The position numbers were made by a program, and so were the translations under genes. Under the pieces are notes generated by a model. The model was not told the origin of the DNA. It saw only the letters and a program-made list of their open reading frames with translations, and made no database searches. From an uncultured Candidatus Saccharibacteria bacterium (GTDB taxonomy: Bacteria; Patescibacteria; Saccharimonadia; Saccharimonadales; UBA5946): DNA of 10,020 bases. Below, in pieces: positions 1-5,962 of this stretch (position 1 is its first letter; each line of letters begins with the position of its first letter). The stretch lies in the NCBI GenBank assembly GCA_946886435.1, contig CAMPIR010000024.1, positions 1 through 10,020 on the forward strand, written 5' to 3'.

Positions 1-23
1 TCATAACGCTTACGCTTCAGTAT

Positions 24-55
24 AACAAAAGAGACCCGGTTGGGTCTCTTTTGTT
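24..55 (-). terminator. Bidirectional intrinsic terminator after the pilin gene
   Basis: The sequence shows a perfect 14-base inverted repeat (AACAAAAGAGACCC at 24-37, GGGTCTCTTTTGTT at 42-55) around a GGTT loop. The GC-rich core GAGACCC/GGGTCTC is flanked by an A-tract on one side and a T-tract on the other, so both strands give a hairpin followed by a U-run. It lies 24 bases past the leftward pilin stop codon and ends that transcript. It could also end a rightward transcript entering from outside the window. Confidence 0.9.
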
Positions 56-79
56 ACTACCTACGCGGTTACAACTAAA

Positions 80-574
80 CTAGTTAGTTGACTCGCGCTT
101 GTAGACGTCAGTTGGCTCTTTGCCTTCCAAGAACGCGTAGACTGCGTAACCAGTACACTGTCCCGTCACTGAGGTAGCGTCATCGCAACCAGACGGTGAG
201 TAGTAGTAGTTGAAGTCTTCAGTACCGTGTGCGGTCGGAGGAGTCGCTACTCCTGCCGAAACAACCTGGGATCCTGCCGTTTGAGGATTTTTCGGATCAG
301 CGAACGCCTTGAGGTCAATACGAATCTCTAGCGTGTCGCGAGTAGTGTCCGAGTTAAGACCAGCTACCGTTGGGTAGTAGCCTTTGTTGGCGTACCCAGC
401 TTCGAGCTGACCGGCGATTGCGTTAATATCTGTTTTTCGTTCAGAGTCACGTGCTTTTTGCTGCACGCCAGAGAACGTTACGATTACCAGTGTCGCGAGG
501 ATACCGATAATCACGATGACGATCAAGAGTTCAACGATAGTGAAACCTGATTGTCTTTGCTTAAGTGAGACCAT
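80..574 (-). CDS. Type IV pilin (prepilin-type N-terminal cleavage/methylation domain)
   Basis: This 164-residue protein is a type IV pilin precursor, the subunit of a surface filament. Residues 1-10 form a short basic leader ending in Gly10. Prepilin peptidase would cut there, leaving Phe11 as the methylated first residue and Glu15 as the conserved Glu+5. Residues 11-34 are the hydrophobic assembly helix, followed by an amphipathic helix rich in charged residues (about 35-65). The C-terminal globular part has two cysteines, Cys130 and Cys140, that could close a small disulfide loop like the pilin D-region. The ATG is fixed by a perfect AAGGAGG seven bases upstream. The gene lies directly downstream of the pilC- and pilB-like genes but has its own promoter, which suits a subunit needed in excess. 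Family assignment is secure; whether it is the major or a minor pilin is inference. Confidence 0.95.
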   Translation of the reverse strand: MVSLKQRQSGFTIVELLIVIVIIGILATLVIVTFSGVQQKARDSERKTDINAIAGQLEAGYANKGYYPTVAGLNSDTTRDTLEIRIDLKAFADPKNPQTAGSQVVSAGVATPPTAHGTEDFNYYYSPSGCDDATSVTGQCTGYAVYAFLEGKEPTDVYKRESTN

Positions 575-581
575 TGCCCAC

Positions 582-588
582 CCTCCTT
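582..588 (-). promoter_or_regulatory. Perfect Shine-Dalgarno of the pilin gene
   Basis: On the minus strand AAGGAGG lies seven bases before the pilin ATG. It is the strongest ribosome binding site in the window and contrasts with the rightward genes that have none. It decides the pilin start. Confidence 0.9.
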
Positions 589-614
589 AAGTAAAGTTAT
601 GTTTTTAACTGACA

Positions 615-631
615 CTCGAGGAGAGCTCGAG
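615..631 (-). promoter_or_regulatory. 5'-proximal hairpin in the pilin leader
   Basis: CTCGAG, a 5-base loop and CTCGAG again can fold into a 6-bp stem. It starts about seven bases from the predicted pilin transcript start and well upstream of the ribosome binding site. A hairpin this close to the 5' end commonly protects mRNA from decay, but here that role is inference. CTCGAG is itself palindromic, so a protein-binding site is an alternative reading. Confidence 0.45.
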
Positions 632-644
632 ATATCTATCTGTC

Positions 645-672
645 ATTATAACCGTAAGGGCTATCGAGTCAA
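645..672 (-). promoter_or_regulatory. Sigma70-type promoter of the pilin gene
   Basis: On the minus strand TTGACT (672-667), a 16-base spacer and a perfect TATAAT (650-645) form a near-consensus promoter. It sits in the gap between the pilC-like stop codon and the pilin gene, with the -35 only five bases past that stop. The predicted transcript starts near 637-638, giving a leader of about 64 bases. This lets the pilin be made in much higher amounts than the assembly proteins encoded upstream. Confidence 0.8.
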
Positions 673-677
673 TATTT

Positions 678-1898
678 TTACGAGCCGACGTTCTGGGAGA
701 GGCTAGCGATCGGTCCCATAACGCTTGCGGCGACCAGGCCGACCATACCGCCCATGATAACGATCATGACCGGTTCTAGGATCGAACTGAGGCTGTCTAT
801 GATAGCGTCAACTTCTTCGTCGTAGAAATCAGCCACCTTGACGAGCACTATATCTGTTTGACCGGTCTCTTCACCGACGGCGAGCATCTGCGGTACGATG
901 CCGGGAAAGAGTTGGTTGCCCTCAATCGCCTGAGACAGCTGTTTGCCGTTCACTACTTCCATAGCGGCCTGTTCGATAGCTTTGCGGTAGACATCGTTAC
1001 CGACCGCGCGTGCGGTGACTCTGAGCGCCTCAACCACGCTGACGCCAGCGCCGATCAGGGCAGCAAAGGTGCGGGTAAAGCGAGCCACAGCGATCTTTGT
1101 GACCAGTGTCTTTAGGATAGGCACCTTGAGCACGAACGCATGGAGCTGGTATCTTCCAGCGGGTGTTTTTATGTAGCGCCTCAACGAAAATACTATCAGG
1201 AAGGTTCCGCCGAGCACGATATACCAAAAACTAGTCATAAAGCCGCTGAGGTCGAGCATTATCTGGGTGATGGCGGGCAGTTTTGCATCCTCGCCACCGA
1301 GGTCTTTTAGGATCTCTCCGATACGAGGGATGATAAAGATCATCAGACCCATAAAGGCACCGATGGTCAGTGTCAGTAGCACAATCGGGTATGTGGAGGC
1401 GCTTTTGATCTTTTTACGCATGCTGGCGTTCTTTTCCGTTTGGGTCGCGAGGCGTTTGAGAATCTCATCAACGATACCAGCGGCTTCACCAGCTCGGATC
1501 ATATTTACGAATATATCGTTAAAAACATCTGGATGCTTCTGCATGGCTTCAGCGAGCGAAACACCGCCTTCAACGTCTTTTATCAGGTCACCGATAACTT
1601 CTTTTAGGGTCGGGTTCTCAACCTGGTCGTACATGGTATTGAGCGAGCGAAGCAAAGGTACACCTGCACTCACCATCGTGCTGAGCTGACGGGTAAAGAG
1701 GACAAGGTCGGAAATCTTCACTTTGGGTTTGAAAAAGGTGATCGTACCTTTTTTTACCGTCGAGCTGAGCTCCATGCTGACTAGCTTTAGTTTTTGTTTG
1801 CCGATGAGCGATACGGCCGTGTTCTTGTCGGTCGCGCTGATGATACCGCTGACGGTCTTGCCGTTTGTGTCGACTGCTTGGTAGGAAAAGCTAGGCAT
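678..1898 (-). CDS. pilC: Type IV pilus inner-membrane platform protein, PilC/GspF family
   Basis: This 406-residue protein has the usual length and layout of PilC/GspF, the membrane platform that couples the cytoplasmic ATPase to pilin insertion. It carries two repeats of the T2SSF domain at about residues 66-189 and 269-391. They share the family pattern FTRQLSTMVSAGVPLL (68-83) and FTRTFAALIGAGVSVVEAL (274-292), each followed by an acidic MIRAGEAAG- or MLAVGEETGQ-type motif. Hydrophobic segments at about 170-190, 222-240 and 374-394 fit the three expected membrane helices. The ATG lies three bases after the pilB-like stop and lacks a clear Shine-Dalgarno, so translation is probably coupled to pilB. 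The protein lacks nothing obvious. The symbol is given by family; the GspF name would be equally valid. Confidence 0.95.
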   Translation of the reverse strand: MPSFSYQAVDTNGKTVSGIISATDKNTAVSLIGKQKLKLVSMELSSTVKKGTITFFKPKVKISDLVLFTRQLSTMVSAGVPLLRSLNTMYDQVENPTLKEVIGDLIKDVEGGVSLAEAMQKHPDVFNDIFVNMIRAGEAAGIVDEILKRLATQTEKNASMRKKIKSASTYPIVLLTLTIGAFMGLMIFIIPRIGEILKDLGGEDAKLPAITQIMLDLSGFMTSFWYIVLGGTFLIVFSLRRYIKTPAGRYQLHAFVLKVPILKTLVTKIAVARFTRTFAALIGAGVSVVEALRVTARAVGNDVYRKAIEQAAMEVVNGKQLSQAIEGNQLFPGIVPQMLAVGEETGQTDIVLVKVADFYDEEVDAIIDSLSSILEPVMIVIMGGMVGLVAASVMGPIASLSQNVGS

Positions 1899-1901
1899 AG
1901 G

Positions 1902-3686
1902 TTACTCGCGCGTCACCCTTAGGATCTCTTCGACGGAAGTTTGGCCACGTAGCGCCTTGATGAGCCCGTCAGTCTGCATGGTCATCATACCATCTTTTAT
2001 CGCCTGGTCTTGGATGGCGTTGCTGGTTGCGTTCGCGACAATCAATCGCTGTATTTCATTTGTATTGGCGAGCGTCTCGTAGATGCCCATTCGCCCCCTA
2101 AAGCCGTTGTGATTGCACTCGTCGCATCCACCGTCTTTTGGGCGGTACAGCCGGGTGATCTCGGTCTCGGTGCTCGAGTGCTCCTTGCCGATATCCTCCC
2201 CGATGCCTTCGCTCGCCGCTTGCACTTCGAGATTATGAATCCGCCCCAGGTCACCCTGTTGGTCGAGTCCGAACATCTCCGAGATACTATCGAGTTCGGT
2301 TTTATCGGGCGTGTATGACTCTTTGCAGGTAGGGCACAGGCGACGTACGAGGCGTTGCCCGATAACGACCCGGACAGTACTTGCGATCAGGAATGGTTCG
2401 ATGTTCATATCGAGAAGACGCGGTAGACAGGTGGCAGCATTGTTAGTGTGGAGGGTCGAGAAAACTAGGTGACCGGTAAGCGCTGCCTGAACACCCAGGT
2501 TGGCAGTTTCACCGTCACGAATCTCACCGACCATGATGATGTTTGGATCTTGGCGAAGCAGGGCGCGTAGCCCGGCTACGAAAGTCATTCCTGCAACCGG
2601 GTTGACCTGGGTTTGGTTAGCCCCAACGATCTTGTACTCCACTGGATCCTCGACGGTAGAGATGTTGACGTCAGGTTTGTTGAGGATAGTGAGAGCGCTA
2701 AACAGACTGGTCGATTTCCCTGAACCCGTTGGGCCAGTCACGAGGATCATGCCGTGAGGCTGCACGAGCGCTTCGTTGATGGACTTGAGCGAAAATCCCC
2801 AATACCCCAACTGTTGCAATGTAAGTGCCTTGTTGCTCTCGTCGAGGATACGCATGACCACTTTTTCACCCTCGGTGATAGGTAGTGTTGAGACGCGCAG
2901 CGCGTATTTTTTTCCGGCAACGGTTATCTTGAAGCGACCGTCTTGCGGTACTCGGCGTTCATCGATCTTTAGGCTAGAGAGGATCTTTATGCGGCTGACA
3001 AGGGCACTCATGACATTTTTCGGTAAGCGGTTGGCTTCTTTGAGGACGCCGTCGATACGACAGCGAACCTGCAAGTAGTCGTCGCGTGGCTCGATATGGA
3101 TATCGCTGGCGCCCATTCGGATGGCGTATTCGAGGATCAAGTTGACGGTCTGCGCAACAGGCGAGTCTTCGGCGATCTCTTCTTCGGAAACGGCGTCTTG
3201 TTTTTCGCTATTTTCCTCTTGGATGGCGATGACTTCGTCGAGCTCCTGCGCAACACCATCGCGGTAGTTTTCGAGTACCTGTAGGATGTTTTCCTTGGTT
3301 GAGATGTAGAGCCGATAGTTGGATCCGATCTGTTTTTGGATAAAGTCCAGAGCTTGGACATCATCGGGATCCTCCATGGCGAGTAGTCTGGTTTGATCCT
3401 CTAGGCCAAAGACAACCGCGCTATACTGCCGAGCCATGCGCTCAGGCAAGATATCGAGGTGCGCTTTGTTGACTTCCTTTGCGTTGATTTCGATGAATGG
3501 CAAATCTACATAGTCGGCATAGATCTGGGTTAACTCTTTGTCGGTTATGAGCTCGCGACTGATGGCAAGGGACTGCAGAGGGCGGTGGGTCTTTTCCTGT
3601 TCTTTGCGCAACTCCAAAAATTGCTCATCACTGAGCTTATCGTGTTCTGACAGTAGTCGAACTATCGTGTCGTCAGAAATCCTCAT
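1902..3686 (-). CDS. pilB: Type IV pilus assembly ATPase, PilB/GspE family
   Basis: This 594-residue secretion ATPase powers pilin polymerisation from the cytoplasmic face of the membrane. It has an N-terminal MshEN/GspE-N region (about 5-140), an acidic linker (about 145-175) and the hexameric ATPase core. Visible motifs are Walker A GPTGSGKS (318-325), the Asp box around TVEDPVEY (344-351), Walker B IIMVGEIRDGETA (383-395, with Glu388) and the His box TGHLVFSTLHTN (404-415). Cys451/Cys454 and Cys521/Cys524 form the zinc-binding tetracysteine typical of PilB and GspE but absent from the retraction ATPase PilT. The two cysteine pairs are 66 residues apart, with an acidic Gly/Glu-rich insertion at about 476-512, which looks longer than usual. 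It heads the leftward block, with pilC three bases downstream. No pilT, pilD or pilM-N-O homologue is in the window. Confidence 0.96.
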   Translation of the reverse strand: MRISDDTIVRLLSEHDKLSDEQFLELRKEQEKTHRPLQSLAISRELITDKELTQIYADYVDLPFIEINAKEVNKAHLDILPERMARQYSAVVFGLEDQTRLLAMEDPDDVQALDFIQKQIGSNYRLYISTKENILQVLENYRDGVAQELDEVIAIQEENSEKQDAVSEEEIAEDSPVAQTVNLILEYAIRMGASDIHIEPRDDYLQVRCRIDGVLKEANRLPKNVMSALVSRIKILSSLKIDERRVPQDGRFKITVAGKKYALRVSTLPITEGEKVVMRILDESNKALTLQQLGYWGFSLKSINEALVQPHGMILVTGPTGSGKSTSLFSALTILNKPDVNISTVEDPVEYKIVGANQTQVNPVAGMTFVAGLRALLRQDPNIIMVGEIRDGETANLGVQAALTGHLVFSTLHTNNAATCLPRLLDMNIEPFLIASTVRVVIGQRLVRRLCPTCKESYTPDKTELDSISEMFGLDQQGDLGRIHNLEVQAASEGIGEDIGKEHSSTETEITRLYRPKDGGCDECNHNGFRGRMGIYETLANTNEIQRLIVANATSNAIQDQAIKDGMMTMQTDGLIKALRGQTSVEEILRVTRE

Positions 3687-3691
3687 AGCTG

Positions 3692-3703
3692 ATTATCAGT
3701 ATA
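3692..3703 (-). promoter_or_regulatory. Probable -10 region of the pilB-pilC transcript
   Basis: On the minus strand TATACT (3703-3698) runs directly into GATAAT (3697-3692), upstream of the pilB ATG at 3686. Either hexamer as the -10 would give a transcript with almost no leader. No good -35 is visible, nor any Shine-Dalgarno. An 11-base palindrome, CTGATTATCAG (3689-3699), overlaps the site, so a repressor could act there; that is speculation. Confidence 0.5.
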
Positions 3704-3741
3704 CAGTACCTCTTATGCTTTTTTGACCATGAAAAAGAAAG

Positions 3742-3747
3742 TATAGT
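3742..3747 (+). promoter_or_regulatory. -10 element of the tsaE-tsaB transcript, leaderless type
   Basis: TATAGT ends eight bases before the tsaE ATG, so transcription should begin at or within a couple of bases of the start codon. A TTGACC lies upstream at 3723-3728, but only 13 bases away, which is too close for a standard sigma70 -35. AGGGG just before the ATG is only three bases from it, too close to serve as a ribosome binding site. Confidence 0.55.
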
Positions 3748-3755
3748 AGGGGCAT

Positions 3756-4208
3756 ATGACATCTGTAAAAAATGATGATGAGATGCGTGCGCTTGGTCGA
3801 AAGCTCGGCGAGAGATTGCGCGGTGGTGAGGTCATCGAGTTGATCGGTGATGTCGGCGCAGGCAAAACGACGCTCGTCAAAGGCATCGGTGTTGGTCTTG
3901 CCGTCGATGATGATGTGCAAAGTCCAAGTTTTACGATCAGCCGCGTTTACCAGGTGCGTGATGGCCTCGAGTTGCATCATTATGATTTTTATCGTTTGAG
4001 CGACGCGGGCGTTATGCAGTACGAGTTGGCCGAGTCAGCCGATGATGCGCGGGCGATAACGGTCATAGAGTGGGCGGAAACGGTTCATGATGTGTTGCCG
4101 AGCAAACGCTGTATTATCCGGATCGAGTACACGCCAGATGGCGCGGGTCGAAATGTTACGATAACGGCTCCGTCGACGTACGAGTATTTGTTGGAGGGAG
4201 CCTCCTGA
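3756..4208 (+). CDS. tsaE: tRNA t6A37 biosynthesis ATPase TsaE
   Basis: TsaE is the small P-loop ATPase that works with TsaB and TsaD to transfer the threonylcarbamoyl group onto A37 of ANN-decoding tRNAs in the cytoplasm. At 150 residues it matches the E. coli protein (153). It shows Walker A GDVGAGKTT (31-39), the family motif SPSFT (56-60), HYDFYRL (75-81) and IEWAE (104-108), all in order. It starts the rightward unit and overlaps tsaB by one base (TGATG), so the two are translated together. The start codon sits next to a -10 element and probably begins the mRNA. Neighbouring tsaD and the ribosomal acetyltransferase rimI, often clustered with these genes, are not seen here. No key residue is missing. 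Confidence 0.95.
   Translation: MTSVKNDDEMRALGRKLGERLRGGEVIELIGDVGAGKTTLVKGIGVGLAVDDDVQSPSFTISRVYQVRDGLELHHYDFYRLSDAGVMQYELAESADDARAITVIEWAETVHDVLPSKRCIIRIEYTPDGAGRNVTITAPSTYEYLLEGAS
4193..4205 (+). promoter_or_regulatory. Hairpin holding the tsaB ribosome binding site
   Basis: GGAGG (4193-4197), a 3-base loop and CCTCC (4201-4205) form a perfect 5-bp stem inside the end of tsaE. The GGAGG is also the only Shine-Dalgarno for tsaB, ten bases before its ATG. When folded, the site would be hidden; ribosomes finishing tsaE would open it. This would couple the two proteins' output. The fold is seen in the sequence; the function is inference. Confidence 0.5.
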
Positions 4209-4597
4209 TGTATCTCGGTATAAAGACTGATTCGCCGGTTGCTGAGTTCTATCTATGCGACGGGCTGGATTTACATGCCGAAAAGACCTGGCAGGCCGAC
4301 CGTCAGTTGGCGCACGGATTGCTCGGCCAACTCGAGGTTTTTTTGCAAGAAAACGGCGCAGGCTTTGATGATCTAAAGGGAGTATTTGTCTACCGCGGTC
4401 CGGGGAGCTTTACGGGGTTACGCATCGGTATAACAGTGATCAACACGATCGCCTACGCAAACTCAATCGCGCTTGTTGGCGCCGAGGGTGAAGACTGGCG
4501 TAATGTTGCGCTAAAGCGGCTGGAGAGTGGCAACGTCGATGAAGTCGTCCTGCCACTCTATGGTGCAGACGCTCGGATAACGAAGCCAAGAAAATAG
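4208..4597 (+). CDS. tsaB: Short TsaB-like t6A37 subunit
   Basis: TsaB is the scaffold partner of TsaD in tRNA t6A37 synthesis. This protein has the diagnostic GPGSFTGLRIG motif (64-74) after a beta-rich N-terminus (MYLGIKTDSPVAEFYL) and a SHGLL-like AHGLL segment (35-39), and it starts at the TGATG overlap with tsaE. It is only 129 residues, whereas E. coli TsaB has 231, so most of the second ASKHA-type subdomain is absent. The final stretch LPLYGADARITKPRK resembles the very C-terminus of full-length TsaB (Pro-x-Tyr followed by a basic tail), so the missing part may be internal rather than terminal. The reading frame is clean and in operon with tsaE, which argues for a working minimal protein rather than a pseudogene. 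The family call is firm; the deletion model is inference. Confidence 0.88.
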   Translation: MYLGIKTDSPVAEFYLCDGLDLHAEKTWQADRQLAHGLLGQLEVFLQENGAGFDDLKGVFVYRGPGSFTGLRIGITVINTIAYANSIALVGAEGEDWRNVALKRLESGNVDEVVLPLYGADARITKPRK

Positions 4598-4632
4598 TAT
4601 TCGTTACATTTAGCGCAGTGATAGGTCACAGT

Positions 4633-4661
4633 TTGACCGGGGTAGGACGAGGGGATATACT
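4633..4661 (+). promoter_or_regulatory. Sigma70-type promoter of the sortase gene
   Basis: TTGACC (4633-4638), a 17-base spacer and TATACT (4656-4661) make a near-ideal promoter. The transcript should start near 4668 and have a leader of about 38 bases ending in a weak AAGAGA (4694-4699), six bases before the ATG. A short dyad GTGATAGGTCAC (4618-4629) lies just upstream of the -35 and could be an operator, without further support. Confidence 0.8.
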
Positions 4662-4705
4662 GCGAGTAGCTTTAGGGAGCAAAATAAACAAAAAAGAGAT
4701 AAGAC

Positions 4706-5794
4706 ATGGAGAGAAGGCTACACCCCAGCGCACGTAATGTGCCTCCAGTTGCCCGCGATGCACCTACAGCGTCGCGTCGTGTCTCCGTTTCCGTGCCGCA
4801 TCGCCAAGTCCCTCGTACCGATGACACAGTAGTGGAGCCTGTCGTCGAGCTGCCAGCGCCGCCTCTACCGCAGAAATCGAAAACGGATGCACCGGTTCTC
4901 CGTGACACTACTAGGCACCCCCACAAGTCGACTGTCGCTCCTTCTCTACATGGCTCACGTGGCGATAGCACGTATTTCGAGATAAAGCCGCCTACAGCGA
5001 CACCGCGACGCCCGACTCCGGCGCGTTCTGAACCGCTTGTCGATCAGATACAAGAGCCAGAAGTCCATCCGATGCCATCAGGTCAGCCTGACATTTCAAA
5101 AACGCCCAAACGAGACCAGCGTCGCCGGTCATTTGGACTCGGGAAACCTCACGTTCTCCAGGGTATGGCTGCGCTCTTGTTTATCTTTGGCATGTACGTT
5201 GCGATAGATGGATGGCTGGTAAACCGCGCGGCGAGCGAGCAGGCTCAGGTTCTTTCTTCGAGGGCGGGCGACGAGGACTCATCGGGGGATGATGAAGTAC
5301 TAGACGAAAAAGCACCGGCACATACAAGCACATACAAGGTAGCGCCAGACTTGCCGCGAATCCTCGAGATTCCTTCTATCGGTGTCTCGACACGGGTGTT
5401 GCAGCTCGGCGTAAAGAGCGATAACTCGCTCGCCGCACCGAGCAATATTCATGATGCCGGTTGGTATACCGGTAGCGCGAAGCCGACCGCTACGGCCGGC
5501 GCGATGCTCATGGATGGTCACGTCAGCGGTCCGACGAAAAACGGCGTATTCTACGACCTCAAGAAACTCAAAGCGGGCGACGATATCGTCGTCGAGCGCG
5601 GAGATGGACAGCGACTGACATTTGCCGTCATGAGAGTCGAGACCATACAGGTCGAGTCGGTTGATATGGGTGAGCTGATGCGCTCAGACGACCCGTCGAA
5701 ACTTGGTCTCAACCTCATTACTTGTGGTGGGTTGTTCGACGCCCGAACTAATACCTTCAGGTCGCGGGTTCTTGTCTTTTCGGTACAGAAATAA
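4706..5794 (+). CDS. Membrane-anchored sortase with long cytoplasmic N-terminal tail (class F-like)
   Basis: This is a 362-residue cysteine transpeptidase that would attach sorted proteins to surface targets on the outer face of the membrane. Residues 1-148 are a low-complexity tail rich in Pro, Arg, Thr and Ser with no signal peptide. A single hydrophobic segment (149-171) anchors the protein, and an acidic linker (187-204) leads to the sortase barrel (about 216-361). The catalytic triad is visible: His272 in DGHVSG, Cys340 in LITCGG and Arg352 in TFRSRVLV. The domain opens with IPSIGVSTRV, as in actinobacterial-type (class E/F) sortases; the exact class is uncertain. The tail is much longer than in usual sortases and would sit in the cytoplasm. 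No LPxTG-type substrate is encoded nearby, so this looks like a housekeeping, stand-alone enzyme. It has its own promoter. Confidence 0.9.
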   Translation: MERRLHPSARNVPPVARDAPTASRRVSVSVPHRQVPRTDDTVVEPVVELPAPPLPQKSKTDAPVLRDTTRHPHKSTVAPSLHGSRGDSTYFEIKPPTATPRRPTPARSEPLVDQIQEPEVHPMPSGQPDISKTPKRDQRRRSFGLGKPHVLQGMAALLFIFGMYVAIDGWLVNRAASEQAQVLSSRAGDEDSSGDDEVLDEKAPAHTSTYKVAPDLPRILEIPSIGVSTRVLQLGVKSDNSLAAPSNIHDAGWYTGSAKPTATAGAMLMDGHVSGPTKNGVFYDLKKLKAGDDIVVERGDGQRLTFAVMRVETIQVESVDMGELMRSDDPSKLGLNLITCGGLFDARTNTFRSRVLVFSVQK

Positions 5795-5805
5795 GTGTCT
5801 TGTAT

Positions 5806-5835
5806 TTGACCAATGCTTCGCGCACAGCGTATAGT
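5806..5835 (+). promoter_or_regulatory. Sigma70-type promoter of rny
   Basis: TTGACC (5806-5811), an 18-base spacer and TATAGT (5830-5835) lie just after the sortase stop codon. The -35 is identical to that of the sortase promoter. The predicted transcript starts near 5842. A second TTGACC at 5883-5888 has no acceptable -10 behind it. Confidence 0.75.
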
Positions 5836-5841
5836 TTTAGC

Positions 5842-5962
5842 AGGTGGGTTTAGCCTCACCGATTTCAGATAATTAGATTTTCTTGACCCAAGTGTTGCAC
5901 GGCTAGTGAAGTGATAGCGATTGCCGTAACAACAGGGGTGACAGAACCAGAAAGGATACACC
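5842..5962 (+). promoter_or_regulatory. Long 5' leader of rny with terminal hairpin and SD
   Basis: The leader of about 120 bases is the longest in the window. Its first bases can fold: GGTG (5843-5846) pairs with CACC (5857-5860), and GG (5847-5848) with CC (5854-5855), with one bulged T. An AT-rich single-stranded stretch (about 5861-5883) follows. The leader ends with the Shine-Dalgarno AAAGGA (5951-5956), six bases before the ATG. It matches no riboswitch that I recognise. Autoregulation by RNase Y cleavage in this leader is possible by analogy with the RNase E leader, but is speculation. Confidence 0.45.

Noticed and set aside
1267..1689. 140-residue rightward frame inside the pilC gene
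   Set aside because: It is the antisense shadow of a securely identified gene, with no ribosome site or family resemblance.
2010..2318. 102-residue rightward frame inside the pilB gene, opposite the region between the zinc cysteine pairs
   Set aside because: It coincides with the unusual pilB insertion, so I checked for an overlapping gene, but it has no start signals and no recognisable composition.
5883..5917. Second TTGACC in the rny leader as an additional promoter
   Set aside because: No acceptable -10 hexamer lies 15-19 bases downstream.
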